Below, piece after piece: positions 14,911 through 15,775 of a DNA stretch of 15,775 bases. The DNA comes from an uncultured bacterium (lineage in GTDB: Bacteria; Actinomycetota; Coriobacteriia; Coriobacteriales; Coriobacteriaceae). Below the pieces are notes generated by a model. The model saw only the letters and a program-made list of their open reading frames with translations. It made no database searches and had not been told where the DNA came from. The stretch covers positions 1 through 15,775 of the forward strand of contig CAJMPE010000024.1 of NCBI GenBank assembly GCA_905215275.1, given 5' to 3'. A program made the translations under genes and the position numbers. Positions within the stretch are counted from its first letter, which is position 1, and each line of letters starts with the position of its first letter.

Positions 14911-15775
14911 ATGCGTCAATTTAAGACCGAGAGCAAAAAACTGCTCGACCTCATGATCAACTCCATCTACACCAATAAGGAAATCTTCCTGCGCGAGCTT
15001 ATCTCCAACGCGTCCGACGCTGTGGATAAGCTCTATTTCAAGAGCCTCACCGATACCGACGTGAAGCTCTCTAAAGACGAGCTGGCCATTCACGTATCCT
15101 TCGACAAAGATGCGCGCACCATTACCGTGAGCGATTCGGGCATTGGCATGACCAAAGACGAGCTCGAGAAGAACCTGGGCACCATCGCCCATTCCGGCTC
15201 GCTCGAATTCAAAACCGAAAACGACAAGGCCCAGGGCGACGACGTGGATATCATCGGCCAGTTCGGCGTGGGCTTTTATTCCGCGTTCATGGTTGCCAAG
15301 GAAGTGCGCGTTGTGAGCCGCGCATTCGGCAGCGACGAGGCGTGGGCGTGGGTCAGCGACGGCGTTGAGGGCTACACCATCGAGGAAGCCGAGCGCGCTG
15401 GGAACGGCACCGATATCATCCTCACGCTGAAAGACGACACCGATGAGGAAAAATACGACACGTACCTTTCCGAATGGGGCCTGAAGAGCCTCATCAAGAA
15501 GTACAGCAACTACGTGCGCTACCCCATTACCATGGATTGCGACAAGACGCGCGAAAAGCCGAAGCCCGAAGATGCCGGCGACGATTACAAGCCCGAATTC
15601 GAGCATTACACCGAGTGTGAGACCATCAATTCCATGGTGCCCATTTGGAAGCGCAGCAAGTCTGACGTGACCGACGAGGAATACAACGAGTTTTACAAGT
15701 CGAACTTCCACGACTTCGCCGACCCCGCGCGCACGATTAAGGTGCATGCCGAGGGCGCTCTTACTTACGACGCTT
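14911..15775 (+). CDS. htpG: HSP90-family chaperone HtpG, N-terminal 288 codons
   Basis: The gene runs off the right edge; E. coli HtpG has 624 residues, so less than half is seen. The GHKL ATPase domain is clear: RELISNASDAVDKL with Glu29 and Asn33, DSGIGM (75-80), the lid segment GTIAHSGS and GQFGVGFYSAFMVA. The beginning of the middle domain follows (WGLKSLIKKYSNYVRYPI and IWKR). It refolds or holds client proteins in the cytoplasm in an ATP-driven clamp cycle. ATG 14911 has AAAGGA six bases upstream. By hand count it uses GAA for 11 of 27 glutamates, closer to iorA than to the middle genes. Confidence 0.95.
   Translation, partial: MRQFKTESKKLLDLMINSIYTNKEIFLRELISNASDAVDKLYFKSLTDTDVKLSKDELAIHVSFDKDARTITVSDSGIGMTKDELEKNLGTIAHSGSLEFKTENDKAQGDDVDIIGQFGVGFYSAFMVAKEVRVVSRAFGSDEAWAWVSDGVEGYTIEEAERAGNGTDIILTLKDDTDEEKYDTYLSEWGLKSLIKKYSNYVRYPITMDCDKTREKPKPEDAGDDYKPEFEHYTECETINSMVPIWKRSKSDVTDEEYNEFYKSNFHDFADPARTIKVHAEGALTYDA

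Overview
The window looks like chromosomal DNA of a high-GC anaerobic Actinobacterium of the Coriobacteriia, probably near Collinsella. This is inferred from gene families and codon style; no database search was possible. It holds 14 protein genes (two cut by the window edges, one broken), one tRNA-Ser, and several compact regulatory regions.

Layout. Positions 1-2846 are a leftward operon purE-iorA-iorB: purine carboxylation plus indolepyruvate:ferredoxin oxidoreductase, with a 1-bp stop/start overlap between purE and iorA. Positions 2916-4913 are a leftward DUF2207 membrane protein. Overlapping divergent promoters separate it from a rightward tRNA-Ser(GCU) at 4988-5078. Two hairpin terminators follow, and then a leftward D-alanyl-D-alanine carboxypeptidase (5209-6546). 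Rightward from 6747 lie a VanR/VanS-type two-component pair, a pstB interrupted by one in-frame amber codon, a PhoB/PhoR-type pair, a three-gene bacterial tyrosine-kinase module (CpsC-, CpsD- and CpsB-like), a GNAT acetyltransferase, and the first 288 codons of htpG.

How the genes may work together. The middle of the window is largely envelope sensing and envelope chemistry. A carboxypeptidase that trims peptidoglycan stem peptides is divergent from a VanRS-like sensor pair. A PhoBR-like pair lies beside an ATPase gene of phosphate uptake. A BY-kinase, its membrane activator and its PHP-type phosphatase form a phosphotyrosine switch, but no polymer synthesis genes accompany them here.

Most striking observations. 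(1) The middle of PurE (about residues 46-95) is replaced by a stretch that reads like the C-terminal domain of glutamyl-tRNA synthetase. It is about 24 residues longer than the normal PurE segment and almost purely G/C at third codon positions, unlike its flanks. (2) The tRNA-Ser has two adjacent mismatches in its acceptor stem although every other arm pairs perfectly, as if its 5' and 3' ends came from different alleles. (3) pstB carries a TAG just before Walker A while every ATPase motif downstream is intact. (4) Glutamate codon choice differs between the outer genes (iorA, htpG) and the middle block. Points 1, 2 and 4 fit natural mosaic recombination, but equally a chimeric metagenome assembly, so read-level checks come first.
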